Shown here piece by piece: positions 49,983 to 63,141 of a DNA stretch of 64,000 bases (within the stretch, counting starts at the first letter, position 1; every line of letters begins with the position of its first letter). Origin of the DNA: Euwallacea fornicatus (taxonomy: Eukaryota > Arthropoda > Insecta > Coleoptera > Curculionidae); assembly GCF_040115645.1 (NCBI RefSeq), contig NC_089543.1, forward strand, positions 6,820,001 through 6,884,000, in the 5' to 3' direction. Under the pieces are notes generated by a model. The model had not been told where the DNA came from and did no database searches. It was given only the letters and a program-made list of their open reading frames with translations. A program made the position numbers and the translations under genes.

Positions 49983-50195
49983 TTAGCGTGACTCTATAGC
50001 GGTAAAGACAAATTTACCATTTTCTCCAATTAAAAATTGGCTTTGAACGTCCTGACGACGATTTAAAAACGTTTCTCTACTTGAAACGTCCATGGAAAGT
50101 TTCGTTACGTTCCAGTTTCGATTCTGACTAAATGGAGAATGAATGTCCCTCGAAGTTGTGACGTTCACTTGCGGACTTTTTGAAGATTCGCGAAT
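49983..50195 (-). CDS. Probable terminal exon of the fussel/SKOR gene
   Basis: A 71-codon minus-strand frame (70 aa plus stop) directly preceded by a strong acceptor (TTTTATTTTCCAG) in phase 0. It starts IRESSKSPQVNVTTSRD and ends FVFTAIESR before a TAA. The fussel core exon at 55275-54422 leaves its donor (AAG|GTAAGAAG) also in phase 0, so the two would join cleanly over a 4.2 kb intron. I do not recognise the residues as a known SKOR C-terminal domain, so this is supported by splice geometry only. It could instead be an unrelated gene or chance. Confidence 0.4.
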   Translation of the reverse strand: MRESSKSPQVNVTTSRDIHSPFSQNRNWNVTKLSMDVSSRETFLNRRQDVQSQFLIGENGKFVFTAIESR

Positions 50196-53100
50196 CTGGA
50201 AAATAAAATTTTGGTAAATTGAGGAAGCGCATGGTGCCAATACGAACAATCACCGTTTTGTAGTAAAAAACGTGAATGTTTTAGTAATGGAACAAACTGG
50301 GCGGTTATAAATTGTTTACGTTGAAAGCGTGTACGGTGAATCATCCGAAGCACGAAAAAACGCGCATTCCTATCTTTGCTGCCTATAAAAACAAAAAAAG
50401 ATTTCAGGCAAAATAAAGGATTGAAATAACTGGCCTTAAATATTGTATGAACCCCCGCTTAGCACGGTTACAAGTTATGTAAATATAAAAACATAATGGG
50501 ACTCTTACGAGTAAATTAAAGTCGGCTCCGTAGAGTGAATACAATTCAACAATGAGAGAAAATCTGACAATAGATTAATTACTGCTTCTATAGCGCACTG
50601 AATATTTAAAATATCCGAAAACGAATATACACAATGCTAGGAGCTACAGCATACAATCTGTGAATATTTAAGATCTGATCTGCCCCGAGGGAGGATGGAC
50701 GAAAATATCTATAAAACGCCTCTCCCCTCGTCTGCACGATGGAAAATCCAACAATGTTTCTATTGGACTCTGTGACTTGAAATAAATCGTGAAATTGACT
50801 TTCTGAAGAGTTTTGCATAATTGGTAATTGAAGTTGGATATAACAGGGGCAAGTTTTCATTTAATAAAGCTGCCTATAAATTACCTCCTGTTAAAATATG
50901 CATATTTGAAATTTGATTTCTCTCCTCATCTATGCTCAGAAGTCATTACCGCCTTCATCGAGGAATTTTATCAAAATCGTCCGTGTAGAATCGTCACAAA
51001 CGCTAGAGAGGTAGAATAGCAGATAGTCAGACAGAATGGCAGATAGTGAGATAGAATGGCAGATACAAGGAGGTTTCTCTTCGGGTAATTTAATAAAACG
51101 ACTCAACACGGAGGAAATGCCGACTCGATTTGCTTTTGGCTCTTTGGGTAAAACGCTTAATTTAATGTGACATTTTGAGACAATAGAAGCGGCAGTTTTT
51201 TAAATTACTATACTAAATCGCTTGGGGGAACTGTTGTACCTTTATCCCCAGTAAAATAATCACTCGTCGACTTTTACTACGTGATTTTGAATTAAAATTT
51301 ACACAGGCGGGATGCTTCTTTTGTTAACTAACTTCGGCAAATTGAAATTGCCTCGGTAGGGCCGTGTTTCTTCTCTCAAACACTAATTTCGACGTTTAAA
51401 GCGCAATTCACCACATGAAATTAAAATTCTATTTCATAAAATAGGTAATTAGAAATCGGCACGAAAATTGAAGAAACGCGGATCTGTAAAGATCCATTAG
51501 CAGAAACGTAGCGAGAATATAATAAATACACATTCCAAGTTAAATGAGTTCTTATCCATGAGGGAGTTCAGGCTGGCAGACGTTCAACTGCCGACGAATG
51601 TGTCCCAATGGAAACATACAAACAGTCGATACCGAGCGCTGATTTTGTACATGATTGCTTTTTTTATATCGCAAAACAAGGCACGTACACTTACAAGATA
51701 ACAGGGTCATTTTGGAACAACTTAAACCTTCGTCTCGCGTCATTTCTTCTAAAAGTAATGACCCAAAATTTCATAATACACGGAAAGTTTCCGCTTTTAT
51801 TTCTCTCCTTCTTTCCTGCCACGCAGGAATAAATGTTGTTTTTGTTGCAGGTCGGGATGAACCGTACACGGTAAATTGGAGAACGAGTTCGTTTGCGTCT
51901 GAGATATTTGAAAATATGTAAAATTAGCGAGGCTGACACAGGGTGCAAGTTTTACGAGACCCACCACTGGGATCTGGGTTATCGCAACGGCTCGATGAGA
52001 ATACCGTGTTGTCTCAGCGAAGCAAGATTCGGTCTTATATCAATTTTTGTTGTAAAAGACGCGCCAAGGCCCATTCGTTCAAGTTCTGGGTCGAATACTT
52101 CGATCCTCAGCAGTCCCTTCAAACATGACGTCTGCCAAATCGGGCAACGATGGTCGTCACCCTGATGCTCGCCTAAACTTCTTAACGTGCCCTCGACGTT
52201 ATTTTCTTACAGAAAACCGTGAGATTTTCAACTAACTAGAATTGTGAGTAGCAAGTTTATGGGACGCACATCGCCATTCCCATTCGTCATTGGCCGACAC
52301 GTAGGCTGAAAGATGGGATTCCTTCGGTCGTTCGGTTGCCGAGCCTAATTAAGGCGTTTTCGAATTGACGGTGTCAACTGAGACACGGGGTGCAGGAAAG
52401 TTATGCCATAGAAGGAAACTCGAAGTAATATGAGCAGGACTCCCGAAACGTTCCGATTATAGATAAGGTTTGCTGATACCGAACTACGACGCACGTGCTA
52501 AAAAACCATTTAACAGCCGTGCTTAAAAAAAGGTACCTGTCCTCATTGATAAACAAAAACATAATGTAAATAACGCTACGGGCTTGGGTCTCGTACACCT
52601 ATTTATGTACACAGATGCGAACGGAGGTTTTATGCGGTTTAAAAAGCAAAGAAATATTGGAACACGCATAAAGTGTTCTCTTGCGATTAAACTGCCATAA
52701 TATTCGATCATATTTCCCTTTATATTTATACCCACACTTGATATAAATTAAATAACCCTGTATTTTTAGAGCAGCGCCTTGCTCAAACTAGATATTTGCT
52801 TTTAATCTTATTGAAAGGTCCGTTAAACATACACGTACGTATTGAGTTACATTTGATTAAAAAGACCAACACATTAATCGACTTTGAAAGGGTGGTGGTC
52901 ATCACTATACATATTTACCTTACGCTTCATTACATTTTTTACACTTCGCTATTTATTTTTATTAAGCTTAAAGCGCAACTTATCGCACATGCCCTCGTGG
53001 CACTAACATTGTTAGGACCTGTGCAAGGAAGACCGAAACGATGTGAGAACATCGCCATCGTGGCGGAGTGTTTTTCACCTTTAACAGTAGAGATTTTTTT

Positions 53101-54421
53101 AAGATTTCTGGATGGTTTTTGTGCGTTGTGCCTCGTTATTCGCATAAATTCGCAATAACTTACTCGTTTTTCTCGGTTCCAGTAAACTTCAGCTATCGAT
53201 AGAAATGGTTTTTTCTTAATTTTCACTAAATCATGGTGGTCCGAACGTGCTATTCGGTCTGCAGTTAGCTTGGCGGTCATTTTATAAATTCTCGAGTTCG
53301 GGTGGCATGAGTGAAACAACGTTTTTTGGTCACTCCAAGCTGCAGTCGCACATTAATCATTCATATTTTACTTCCTTCATTGTCAGCATTAGAAAGGAAC
53401 GAAGGAGCGAAAACATTTTTTTCATAGTTTAACAACAGTCACCATTTTTTATCGGCCTTTTCTTTTATCACGAACATCACAATAATGATGCCTTATGCAG
53501 GCTCTCTCTGTTTTTATAAATGACGGCACTAATACTTGGCGAAGCTCTGTCCTCTAGGGAGTAGCCGGAATTGATTCTATTATACGAGCTCCCCCTCATG
53601 CCGAAAATAATAGTCCGAATATGAGTGAATTTTATTGCTATAGCAAACCTTCATTAAAAGGAATATTAAGGAGGGATTAGAGTAATTGGTATCGGTTTAA
53701 GGCGCTTGTCTAACCTTTAGAACACGAATCTCGTTCTACGGATTGAAAAGAATACATGGATTATCCATATCGACACCGCCTTAAACTTGAAAGCTGTTGA
53801 CAGTTCTAGAGCCTCGTGCAAGTTTTATACACTGAATCGCTCCAAGAACTCTCCTTGGTAGTCCTCCTTCCGCCTCAAACGTATGTCGATAAAGGCGATT
53901 TTTAAGACCGAGCAAATAAATCTTATTGACACGGACACTTCGCGGTTATAGGTGAACACTGCAAAAATGCCCATCCTGTATCATACAAAATCAAAAAAAA
54001 AAAAAGAAAAAAACCGAGCCAGATCATCTAACCTGGACCTGAAAGAAAAGTCTTGGCGTCAAAGGGAACATCATGAACCCGTCTTAATCGAGGCTTATTC
54101 TCGAAAATGTTACGTCATATAAACTTAAAGATTCTTCATTAAGGCTTGTCTGGACTTTCAATGAATTTTATCGCACCGTCGGGAATCAGGCCATTTGAAA
54201 GAAATCACACTTAAAACTTAGCTCGTCTCGAGGCTTTTAAATCAGAAAGGTTTTTATCAGAAATTTAGGTAAATTAACATCGATAACGAAGAGCAGGTAA
54301 TTCTTATTCATCAAACATCCTTAAGGAGATCGAAAAGCAATTCCCCGAAATCCTACTTCCGGTGTGTCGCGATCTTGCAGGAGGTACGATATGCTGTTTA
54401 GGTAATACGAAAACTTCTTAC
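50196..54421. other. Putative large fussel intron or intergenic DNA
   Basis: About 4.2 kb without a recognisable coding exon. It holds a perfect TATCGATA at 53194-53201 and ACCCTGTAT near 52755. Open frames between 51552 and 53319 show no conserved family features on either strand. Confidence 0.45.
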
Positions 54422-55561
54422 CTTTTTCTCCTCCATGTCCCAATTTCCAGTAGATTCTGCATTGTCATCGGTAGTTTCAATATCTACTTCGTGGTCGCTG
54501 TCGTCCGACATTTTCGAACTGCAGTTCTTCACTATGGGCTGCACCGGTTTAAACGCGGACTGGTACGATTTCTCCAACGGATACAAAGGGCTCTCCTGGG
54601 GGAAAATCAGAGGGGCACCTTTGAGCCACGGTAACGAAGAATACGAAGAAAAACCTAGCGGTTTGTAATAGATAAGATCCATTGCCACACGAGAAAGGGG
54701 CAGAGGCAGCTCCTGGCAGCTGGCCAGTCTCGGCGATGGTACCACTGGTTGGTTCTGAGGTTTTGACACGTGTTGCTTCAAACTGTGCGAGACGGCCGAA
54801 GAGGACAATAATCTCTTGCGAGTTCCTCCATTGAACATCGCTTTAACATCTTCCCAAGCGTGAACAATTTCCTCCGGAGGATTTCCGCTAAGTTTCATGT
54901 GTCGTCTCCAAGAGTTGAAATTGGCCGCGTCCGGTTGAACATATTTGTCGTTACTGGTCAGGCGATGAGAATGAAATATGAACTTGTTCGGTGAGAAAAA
55001 CAAGCCGCAGATTAAACACTTGATACATTTAGCTCTGGAGGAGTTGTATCTCGAGGGAAGAAAGGAACCTCTACAGCCCCAGGCGCATTCATGAAAAACC
55101 GCAAAAGCGAAATCGTCTGGGAGCCTTGGAGGATCGTTGTCTCCGAGGAAACTCTTGCATAAGCGCTCGGCTTCTCTTCGCGTTATCATACCACATCTTC
55201 TTGACGATACAGGCATCGCTCCCGCTCTTCGCAAGATTTCTAGTTGGACTGGCGTGCATTGTACGCAAGTTATTCCTGAAATAGCTAACTTGTTCAGCGA
55301 GCATTTCGTGTGGCAACATCTTCAAGTAATCACATTCGAGGTGGTGATTTTTGAAGACAAAACTTTATCGACGTTAAAAAATTTACGTTTCGGGAATGGC
55401 CCGTTGCAAGCTTACTCACCTAAGGCTACTCTCCTATTGTGGATTTCGTTGTAGCTAAATTGCTTCAGTAGCGTATTGGAGATTTGTGCCAGGCAGAGTC
55501 GTTCTTGATTTTCGATGATGAGCGCCACTATTGGAACGCCATAAAGAACCACCGTTGAGAC
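54422..55561 (-). CDS. fuss: SKOR/Fussel SKI-family transcriptional corepressor (core exons)
   Basis: Homologue of vertebrate SKOR1/2 and Drosophila fuss, nuclear corepressors active in neurons and in BMP/Smad contexts (family knowledge). Two exons, minus strand: 55561-55420 and 55275-54422, joined in phase 1, give about 332 residues. The DHD/SKI domain begins STVVLYGVPIVALIIENQER and continues HNRRVALGITCVQCTPVQLE. The SAND-like/c-SKI Smad4-binding part reads SSRRCGMITRREAERLCKSF and then CAWGCRGSFLPSRYNSSRAK. Next are SPNKFIFHSHR, PDAANFNSWRRHMKL and HAWEDVKAMFNGG. A Ser/Pro-rich region and an acidic end (DDSDHEVDIETTDD) follow. Both the N-terminal exon and the 3' end lie elsewhere: a phase-0 acceptor opens the first exon and a phase-0 donor closes the second. 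Confidence 0.9.
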
Positions 55562-56089
55562 CTGAAACTAGCAAAATAAACAATGTAAATGATCAGATAA
55601 TAGAAATCACGGTTTCACTCGGTATTGGGGTAGGTGTAGGCTAACCGGAACTGACGCAAAGGAACCTACTTGGGGAAAAATATTTGAATAAATGAGAGGG
55701 CAATTGTTAATGCTGAAATTTCTTGGAAGTTCTCATGAAATACGTACCAGATTGCCCTGTTGGCATTTAAAATGTTTGGAGCGAAAGTTTCCCCCCCCAG
55801 TAATGGGTGATAAAAGCAATTGCCTGCCACTTATCAAAATAAATGTAGTGATTGATATTTCGAAGTTAATAAAAAGCAACGAACAAGAAGAGAACCGGTT
55901 GGTAAAACGGTACGTTTATAAAAGAGGGACGTGACATTTTGCCTCACACTTGAGCCAAGGAATTAAGTTAATACGCACTTAATTTCCAAAACTCAAAAAG
56001 ATTGTCTTTTGACCAATGAACCTATTAATGAAACACTAAGTAATTGAAAAAAACCCAAATATAACGTGCCATATACGTGCATAACTGTG

Positions 56090-56365
56090 TACATGTTATC
56101 TAGAAGAACAAAAAGAAGCAAGAACGTCGATATCATGAAATAGCCATTGTAGTCTCCAGGTTTTTCACCTATCGAATTGGCATGGGAAGGGTTGACCAGA
56201 AGAATTAAAAATCGTTCTCCGTTTAATTCTAGTCAACTTTGGACCTTTCTAAAGGATGAGTGGACACAGCTGATAAGCGAATATTTCACAAAATTGTTAA
56301 TGCCGAAAATGTGCGAATCAATAATAAAAAATAACGGAAGCCATTTTGATGAATCCAACTTATAA
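56090..56365 (+). mobile_element. Decayed Tc1/mariner transposase C-terminal fragment
   Basis: Plus-strand translation gives M-K-stop-P-L-stop-SPGFSPIELAWEGLTRRIKN, then a Trp- and Leu-containing helix, LMPKMCESIIKNNGSHF and a stop. This matches the W-P-x-Q-SPDLNPIEHLW-DxL-RR block and the CxxVIxxxGG-type end of Tc1-like transposases. Two stop codons sit where Trp and Gln are expected, so the copy is dead. The 5' part and terminal inverted repeats were not identified. Confidence 0.75.
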
Positions 56366-58016
56366 TTTCGTGCGTTTTTCCCTGTTTATTTGGATAATTC
56401 ATCATTAAACTCCACTCAATTTTCATCGTACACTTTATTGCAATCGTATTCTCATTCTGTATACTGTTTGACTAAAAATAACACTTTTTCCTTCCTGTAG
56501 CTGTTTCCATTGCAAATTCGTTTAAGTGCCGCTAATTTTTGGATGGTAACGTACATATGCAGCATCTGTCTTACAGGGAAACGAAATTGGGCAACGGCCC
56601 AGGGCGCCAGACACGCCAAGTCCAGCCCTGCATATATGATTACGAAAATTCTATGTGTAAAAATGCTGGATAACACATTCGTTGTACAACATCGCTATCC
56701 AACTTAATTTCTCATCTACGCCACTGGCCCGAGTTCGAGAAATTGTACTCTTCAGCTTCCGAAGGGAAATCGCAGCCGTATCGTCGTTATTTGCTTGGCC
56801 CAAGGACCTTTGATAAAAAACGCGAGCGATTCACAATTGTTTGTTTATATTCGTCATAGTCCCCCACGGCCACCTTCGGCAAAAATGCAAAAATGATCCC
56901 AACCTGAACCAATCAGAGATTGTCAATAGGAAATGGCGAATGACGAACCTAGAGATAAGACGACATACGGGATGTTCCCGAAACAATGTTGAAAATGAGC
57001 GTTACTAATGTATTTTCCATTCAATTTGCCTGTATATTCTCCGTTTTAAGTAACGAACATTTAACTTTAACCGTCTATCACGATATTGCTGGTTCTCCCC
57101 TAGACCCTAAGGGTTTAAATGTCACTGATGGTCTGTTGTCACACGTAATTTAAAATTTGATTAAATTGTGTGTTGGGGACTAAAGTGCACGTGAGCCTAC
57201 AAAATTGAACCCACACTCTTTCGCAGAACGTTCCTTTTTTAACGTAATTGGAAGCTACTACGAAATTACCTTTGAGTTTACCATAATTTCCACACTTATT
57301 TGCAATAAAAACTTTTATTTGACAAAAAACTAAGCTACTTCCCGAAGGAAGAGATTTCGACGTGTTTAGCTTAGTTCAGGTTAGATGTGTCGTTTAAAAA
57401 TTTTTGGAATTCAGATAGCCTCTCCACCTGGCCATCGGGAACCTGCAGCTCCTTCAAACGCTCTCACAGTCGCCAAATTGACAGGCGAGAAATCGAAACA
57501 TTTTTAATTAAAAAAATCAGCAATTGATGAAGAGATAAATAAAAAATACAATAAACAACGTAAAAAGACGGAAAATTAAATTTAAAAAAATACAAATCGA
57601 GTTTTTTACTATAAATTGAAATTAAAAAAATTAGATGAAATTTTTCCAAAAGCTAAAACTATAACTGTGCGAGAACACCTTCTATTTTAACGCCCAAATA
57701 ACGTATTTGCTGTTAAAATTAGTTACATAGGTGCCCTTCTGCGCTTAACTGGAAGTATATACACACATAAATACATACATATATATATATATTTTTTTTA
57801 CATTTATTTGAAATACGTCCATAGACCGTCGGTTAAGCGACCGTCAATATCGACACACTGTTCAGGTTAGCTCACCCACATTTTAAATATATGTAAAGGT
57901 AACACTAAATACCTATTACCTGATTCGGTTTCGAAATAATCTCCTTTTTTATGGGTATCGCTGTCGCCGAAACATCTGATTGCACACTCATGTTTTGTCA
58001 TCACAAAGAAAAACAA

Positions 58017-58017
<1 letters not shown>

Positions 58018-58056
<39 letters not shown>
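58018..58056. repeat. (TGA)13 microsatellite
   Basis: Thirteen uninterrupted TGA triplets followed by an interrupted CGAT. Non-coding context; likely polymorphic. Confidence 0.92.
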
Positions 58057-61000
58057 CGATAGGATGACCGTCTATGAGAACGTCATTAAATATTTACTCC
58101 ATATTTAGCACTATTTCAAATGAATTTCAACAACACTAAGATGAGAAACATCTTTTTTCACTAGCAGAAAGAGCCACTTTCGAAACGAATTTGACAATAG
58201 CTGGGACACAAATGAAAACTCCAACAGGGTAGACGATTTACCCTTTGGAGGCTCCGCCTTGAACTGCGAAAATGGGGATGTGTCTATATTTGGATCCTCT
58301 GTGTTATCCAATGGAGGCAAGGGATGAAAGGGAGGCATCGCCAATCCTTAAATGTTGGCGAATGGCCAATGATCTCTTGGTTTCTAGTTCTAGGCTTTAC
58401 TAATATTATACATTGGCTTAGATTTATTTTTGCACGTTTATTTAATTTGATGCTATACATTCCAACTTTCGACCATCTCCAACTTTAATTCGGATGTCAG
58501 ACCTTTAGGGACGTTGAGAATTACTTTTGTTGCCGATTAAAATGTTACGCCAGGGAGATTTGCTGTTTATTCAAGCGCATTAAGGAGCACGTTTCACTAT
58601 ACCAATTCTGGATCTGATAGATAGTACGACGTATTCTATACAGGGTATTTTTACATTGTCTCGTCGGACGACGTCTCTTTTAGCGTTGGAGCCACAGCAA
58701 AAAGTTAAATAAATACGAGGGTTGCAGAAAATAAATTCGGCATCCTAAAAAAATATGTGAAAAATGTACGTTTTTTTTTTTAATTATTATTAGGAGGACA
58801 TGCAGGTCCTGTGAAGCATGTTCTGGAACCGTCTAGAGGGTGTATGAAGTTTGGGGAATTTATTTTTAAGGGGTGAGCAACAGATTCACAAAAAAAGTTA
58901 ACTACACCGCAAACAACGTAACGAAATTGCGTAACAAGAGAGGAATAATTTCTTTAACAATTTATTAATTTTTTTTTCAATTAACGCATTCACGAATTAT
59001 TCGTCTAGTCATCTCTTGTTGATTACCACAATACTTTATTTTTGCAATCGATTTTTATTAATTTTCATTGCAACATTAATATATATTTACGGGGAGACAT
59101 GCCCATTCAACAAAAAAAAATCGCTCAAGCGCCGCAAACGCCCCAAGAGCGGGATGGTTGACTGGACCAACAACGGCAGGCTCTGCATATGGAAGAAGTG
59201 CTGAATTTTGTTGAGAAATATCCTCCCACCAGTAATCGAAAAACATTCCTCGAAATAGACGTCCCCAATTAAGAGGGGGCTTCCTGAGAAACCTTTGCAT
59301 CCCCATTATCGGTAGTACCGTTCCACGGTCTGTCGGATCGGTCGCCGACCTGATGTTCCTCGATTTTCGTTCATCGGGCCTTCAGAAGATCATTCGACAA
59401 TAACGTTTCTCAGGAACCAGCAAAATCCCGACAAAAAAGCTTTTGATAATGACTCATCGATTGCCGCATTAAGTTTCCCAACATTTACGTAGGTACTTAT
59501 GTGGAAAATTACTCGCATCATCCATTCGACCCTTCAAAAGGATCATATTGTAAGTTTAAACTTATACGGGAATAACACCATTTGTCTGAGAATAATAAGG
59601 ACCACGGTCGGATCTGAGGTATAATTGAATGTTAGATGAATAATTCATGGGCGGCCACAACTCACCAGGGACCACGTTGCCTCACTTTATGCGCCTTCTG
59701 ACCGTTTTTGGCAAATGAATTGCTGCGTCACTATGTCACGCTTGCCGCCCTTTATTTTCAATTACGGCTGCCTTCGTGTAGTTAAATTAGCGTGTCAAAT
59801 TGTTTGGGATTCAATTTCGTATACGGCAACTAGAAAATAGCCCGAAACAACCGCCCGAAAAAGTTTTTCTTTTAAAGGTCTAAATTGTTACAGACAGTTT
59901 GGGCACTCTTGGGGATGTTTTTCTTTCTAAATGTCGTGTTTTATGCATGACGTCATACAGTAATGATCTTAGATTTATAGTGACGCGCAGGGCTTTTGCA
60001 CATGCTCTGTTGGTTAAATGCAACTGCGATCCGTCATTCTCTGCGGAGGTAGATTTACTACCCACATGGTAAATCGCTCCCGGTCCCTTCCGAGAAAGTA
60101 ACCATTGCATGTGGAGCAATTTACATATTAATTTTTGGCGCATGCTCGCCTCGGGGTGGTCCTAATATCGTCAAAGCCACGTGCCAACGCAACGGAGAGT
60201 TCTCTTGGAGATTTACCGAGAAGGAGTTCGGTTGGTGATCATGCTCGCGTTTTTCCACTTCGGATCATCTCGACCCAATTAAACGCAGCGAAAATTCGGC
60301 ATGCACGCCGAGCCCGAACGTCTCCAGTGTGCCAGGAAGAGCATTCGCGAGAGAAAAAAATAAGTCTAACCGCATACCGCCCGTCGATCCCTTTGGACGA
60401 ACGTCGAACTCGTACGCCAATGACGAATCACCGAATACTTGGAATTTGATTTGATTGAAAAACGCACAATCCGTATACGTTATTTTTTTTTACATCGAAC
60501 CGATCTGATCGTTCTTTTAATTGGAACGGACTGCACAACGTGCAGACACAATAATAAAGTGAATTTAAATAAAGATGGGATTTTAAGATATAGCGGAAAC
60601 AAGATGAGAACGAAATGAGAAAATGAATATTTGTGAATAATGCTCCAGCAATAAAGCCAGGGCGGCCGGAACGACAAAATGCAATCATTCTACTCCAGTT
60701 AAAGTTTAGGTTGGCTTTATTTAGTTGTTCGTCGACGTAGCTTACCGTCGAGTGCCTGCGCTTCGTAATCAACTAAACTGATTAACTAACAATCTCCGTG
60801 CTAAGCCAAATAGAGTTTATAATTGGAAAAAACTGGCCCAGCTGTAGCGCTCTGTTTAGAACCGGAGTTGTTCTGGAGCTTTTAAATGTTCGGCCATAAG
60901 TTGGGCCGGTATCAATAATTATTGCATCCCATGTGTATTGCATCAGACGGCGTCCATTGCACCGGCCAAATTTCAATTTGTTTTACGAGACGTTCCGAGA

Positions 61001-62517
61001 GATTTTGTGGTCAAAAAAATACTAATCGCCCTGTGTGTCGGCGACGATCTGGATCATTCCTTGGACGGATCGTATATACGCGATTCGATAACAAACGACG
61101 ACAAATATCAACAGCAGTTTGAGTCATGTTGAAAAAAGATACGCGGGGCTGCCCACTGGTTCGGTTTTGTACAACCCGAGATAAATCAATGACGGTATGG
61201 GCACTCCGTGAAATCGAGAACGTCGCCGATTTTACCAGCTTATCTCGCACCTGTATCGCTTACAGTTATACCCAGATATGCAAAACCCATCGAGACATAC
61301 GGCATTCGAGATAATTAAACAACTTCCTCCACACTTAAAAAAGAAGAGCGATAAGGTTTTATTTCCTTTAGAGCTCAGAGAAGTGCTTAAACCAATAGGT
61401 ATAGTTTGTTACACTCGAAGGTTCCTTCTAATACATGTTAAAATCCGGGATAATCTTCCACTCGTTCCTTGTAACTTAATAATAGCAATAATTGAATCTC
61501 CCGGGGTATTATATCACATGAATACACGCTGGCTTACCTAATAGTATTTACCGAGATTGGAAAACGTGATGGGCATCTACCCTATACAGACGGTTTATTT
61601 ACGAATATTTGCACAACCTATTATATGTAGCGTTATATTTCGAAGTTGATTTGATTTACTTTTATTATTGACGGCTCGCACGAATCTCTGCAATAAAACG
61701 GTACCACTTCGCCACCATTTAAGTACCTTCAGTGGAACGTCGAAGTTCCACTAGCGGCTGTTTTTTCCGATGTCCCTTACCAAAAGCTTCGTAAAGCCGT
61801 ATTTCAGTTAAGCTTGAGAAAAATTACATCATTATGGGACATTATAAAGGGCATCAGTGTTGTCAGAATTATTTTCTTCAGAATGCAATAAAAAGAAAAA
61901 GTGCCTTTAGGAGTATTTAAGCATACCACAAAGCGATTACGACCAATTAAATTGCCGAACACCTTTCATCTTATTCATCCCTCAATCGCCGTGCGGAGAG
62001 GATTTTATGAGCTTTAAAAAATCAATTCAATTAAATGAAAAAATATATTGCTTAGCACGTGTCTGGGAAAAGCCCTTTGATGAAACCGAAGTTGGCTGTT
62101 AGGGATAAAGTCGATAAATGCAAAGAATGCGTGTAGAAGGTGGTCCATTAGAGGTGATCCCGTACCTTATCTCGGATAGCGAAAAAATGATTTTACGGGG
62201 CAATTCGAGAGAAAGGCGATACACTAACTAGTCGAGAACTAGGTAACCGTATTAAACGCAACTAATAGCATCGACTTCCGCACGAAATTAATAGGCAATT
62301 GTACCAATTAACCTTAGAAAAATTTAACTTAAAACTGAATTTATTGGTCAGATTTTTCATATACTTTCAGACAAAAAACCGAATTTATTGTAACAACCCA
62401 TTGTCATGTCACTGAAATTAGCTATAGGTTATTCAACTAGAACCTAGATGGTTCAAAGTTTACAGGGTGTTTTATTAAAAATAACGAAGTTAAAGTATAT
62501 ACTTACGAGATATACAA

Positions 62518-62550
62518 GTGTGTGTGTATATATATATACACACATATATA
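62518..62550. repeat. TG/TA dinucleotide tract
   Basis: A GTGTGTGTATATATATATACA-like stretch passing into CACACATATATA, partly self-complementary. It lies about 50 bp from TACAGGGTGT at 62461. Confidence 0.75.
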
Positions 62551-63141
62551 ATTTGTTTCTTGGAACTTTCTTGACTCCTATTTTTTTAGCTAGTTGCCAC
62601 CACATATAGTAAACACACTCTTCCTTCACCACATCATCAGGAACTTCTCTGTCGCCCTAGTCAATAAAAATATAATTTCCATAAAATATTTTCACATTTA
62701 AGGACTTTCAATTTAAAATAAAAAGTCCTGTCCTTGGCTGAACTTTAAATTACCGCCAATAAAACAATGAAGAACATCATTAGTTTTGTTGACGAGACGT
62801 TCTTGAGTTTTTAAGCAGAACTGCCGAATGGCTTTTTTCACCTGGTAAAATAGACACAATCTAACGTTACCTATGCGGGCTTACAATTAAATTTATCATG
62901 CGACTTCGGGAATGAGAGAATATTTCAAGAGCGAGCTGCGGATGTTGAAATCGACGGAAATTGAATTTAAAAATACTCCTAGTACACTCTATTATTTGTT
63001 TTTTTCTTACTTGATATTAAAAATAATTGATCAAACGTTTGTCCCTCCAAACGAATAAACAGATAAAAGGGAACAAAGCAAGGTCCTAATTTTTAATTAA
63101 AATGCTCAGCATTTTATTCAAAACTGCACCACACTCCTATT

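Larger units (their letters stand above)
55562..63141. other. Long non-coding stretch: fussel 5' intron/upstream DNA
   Basis: No conserved host exon is certain here. It contains a decayed Tc1 transposase fragment (about 56090-56365), a (TGA)13 microsatellite, TA-rich tracts at about 57778-57798 and 62518-62550, and TACAGGGT motifs at 58637 and 62461. A minus-strand start-like frame at 58344 (MAMPPFHPLPPLDN) is a candidate fussel N-terminus, discussed as a finding. Confidence 0.45.

Noticed and set aside
53640..53760. Possible tRNA-like stretch (GGTATCGG...GTTCTACGG)
   Set aside because: I could not build the four arms or find a consistent anticodon loop.
59016..59306. Lys/Arg-rich plus-strand frame (KKSLKRRKRPKSG) and opposite minus frame near 59.1 kb
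   Set aside because: Relatively GC-rich and odd, but no family, no clear exon borders and stops in neighbouring frames; possibly a decayed repeat.
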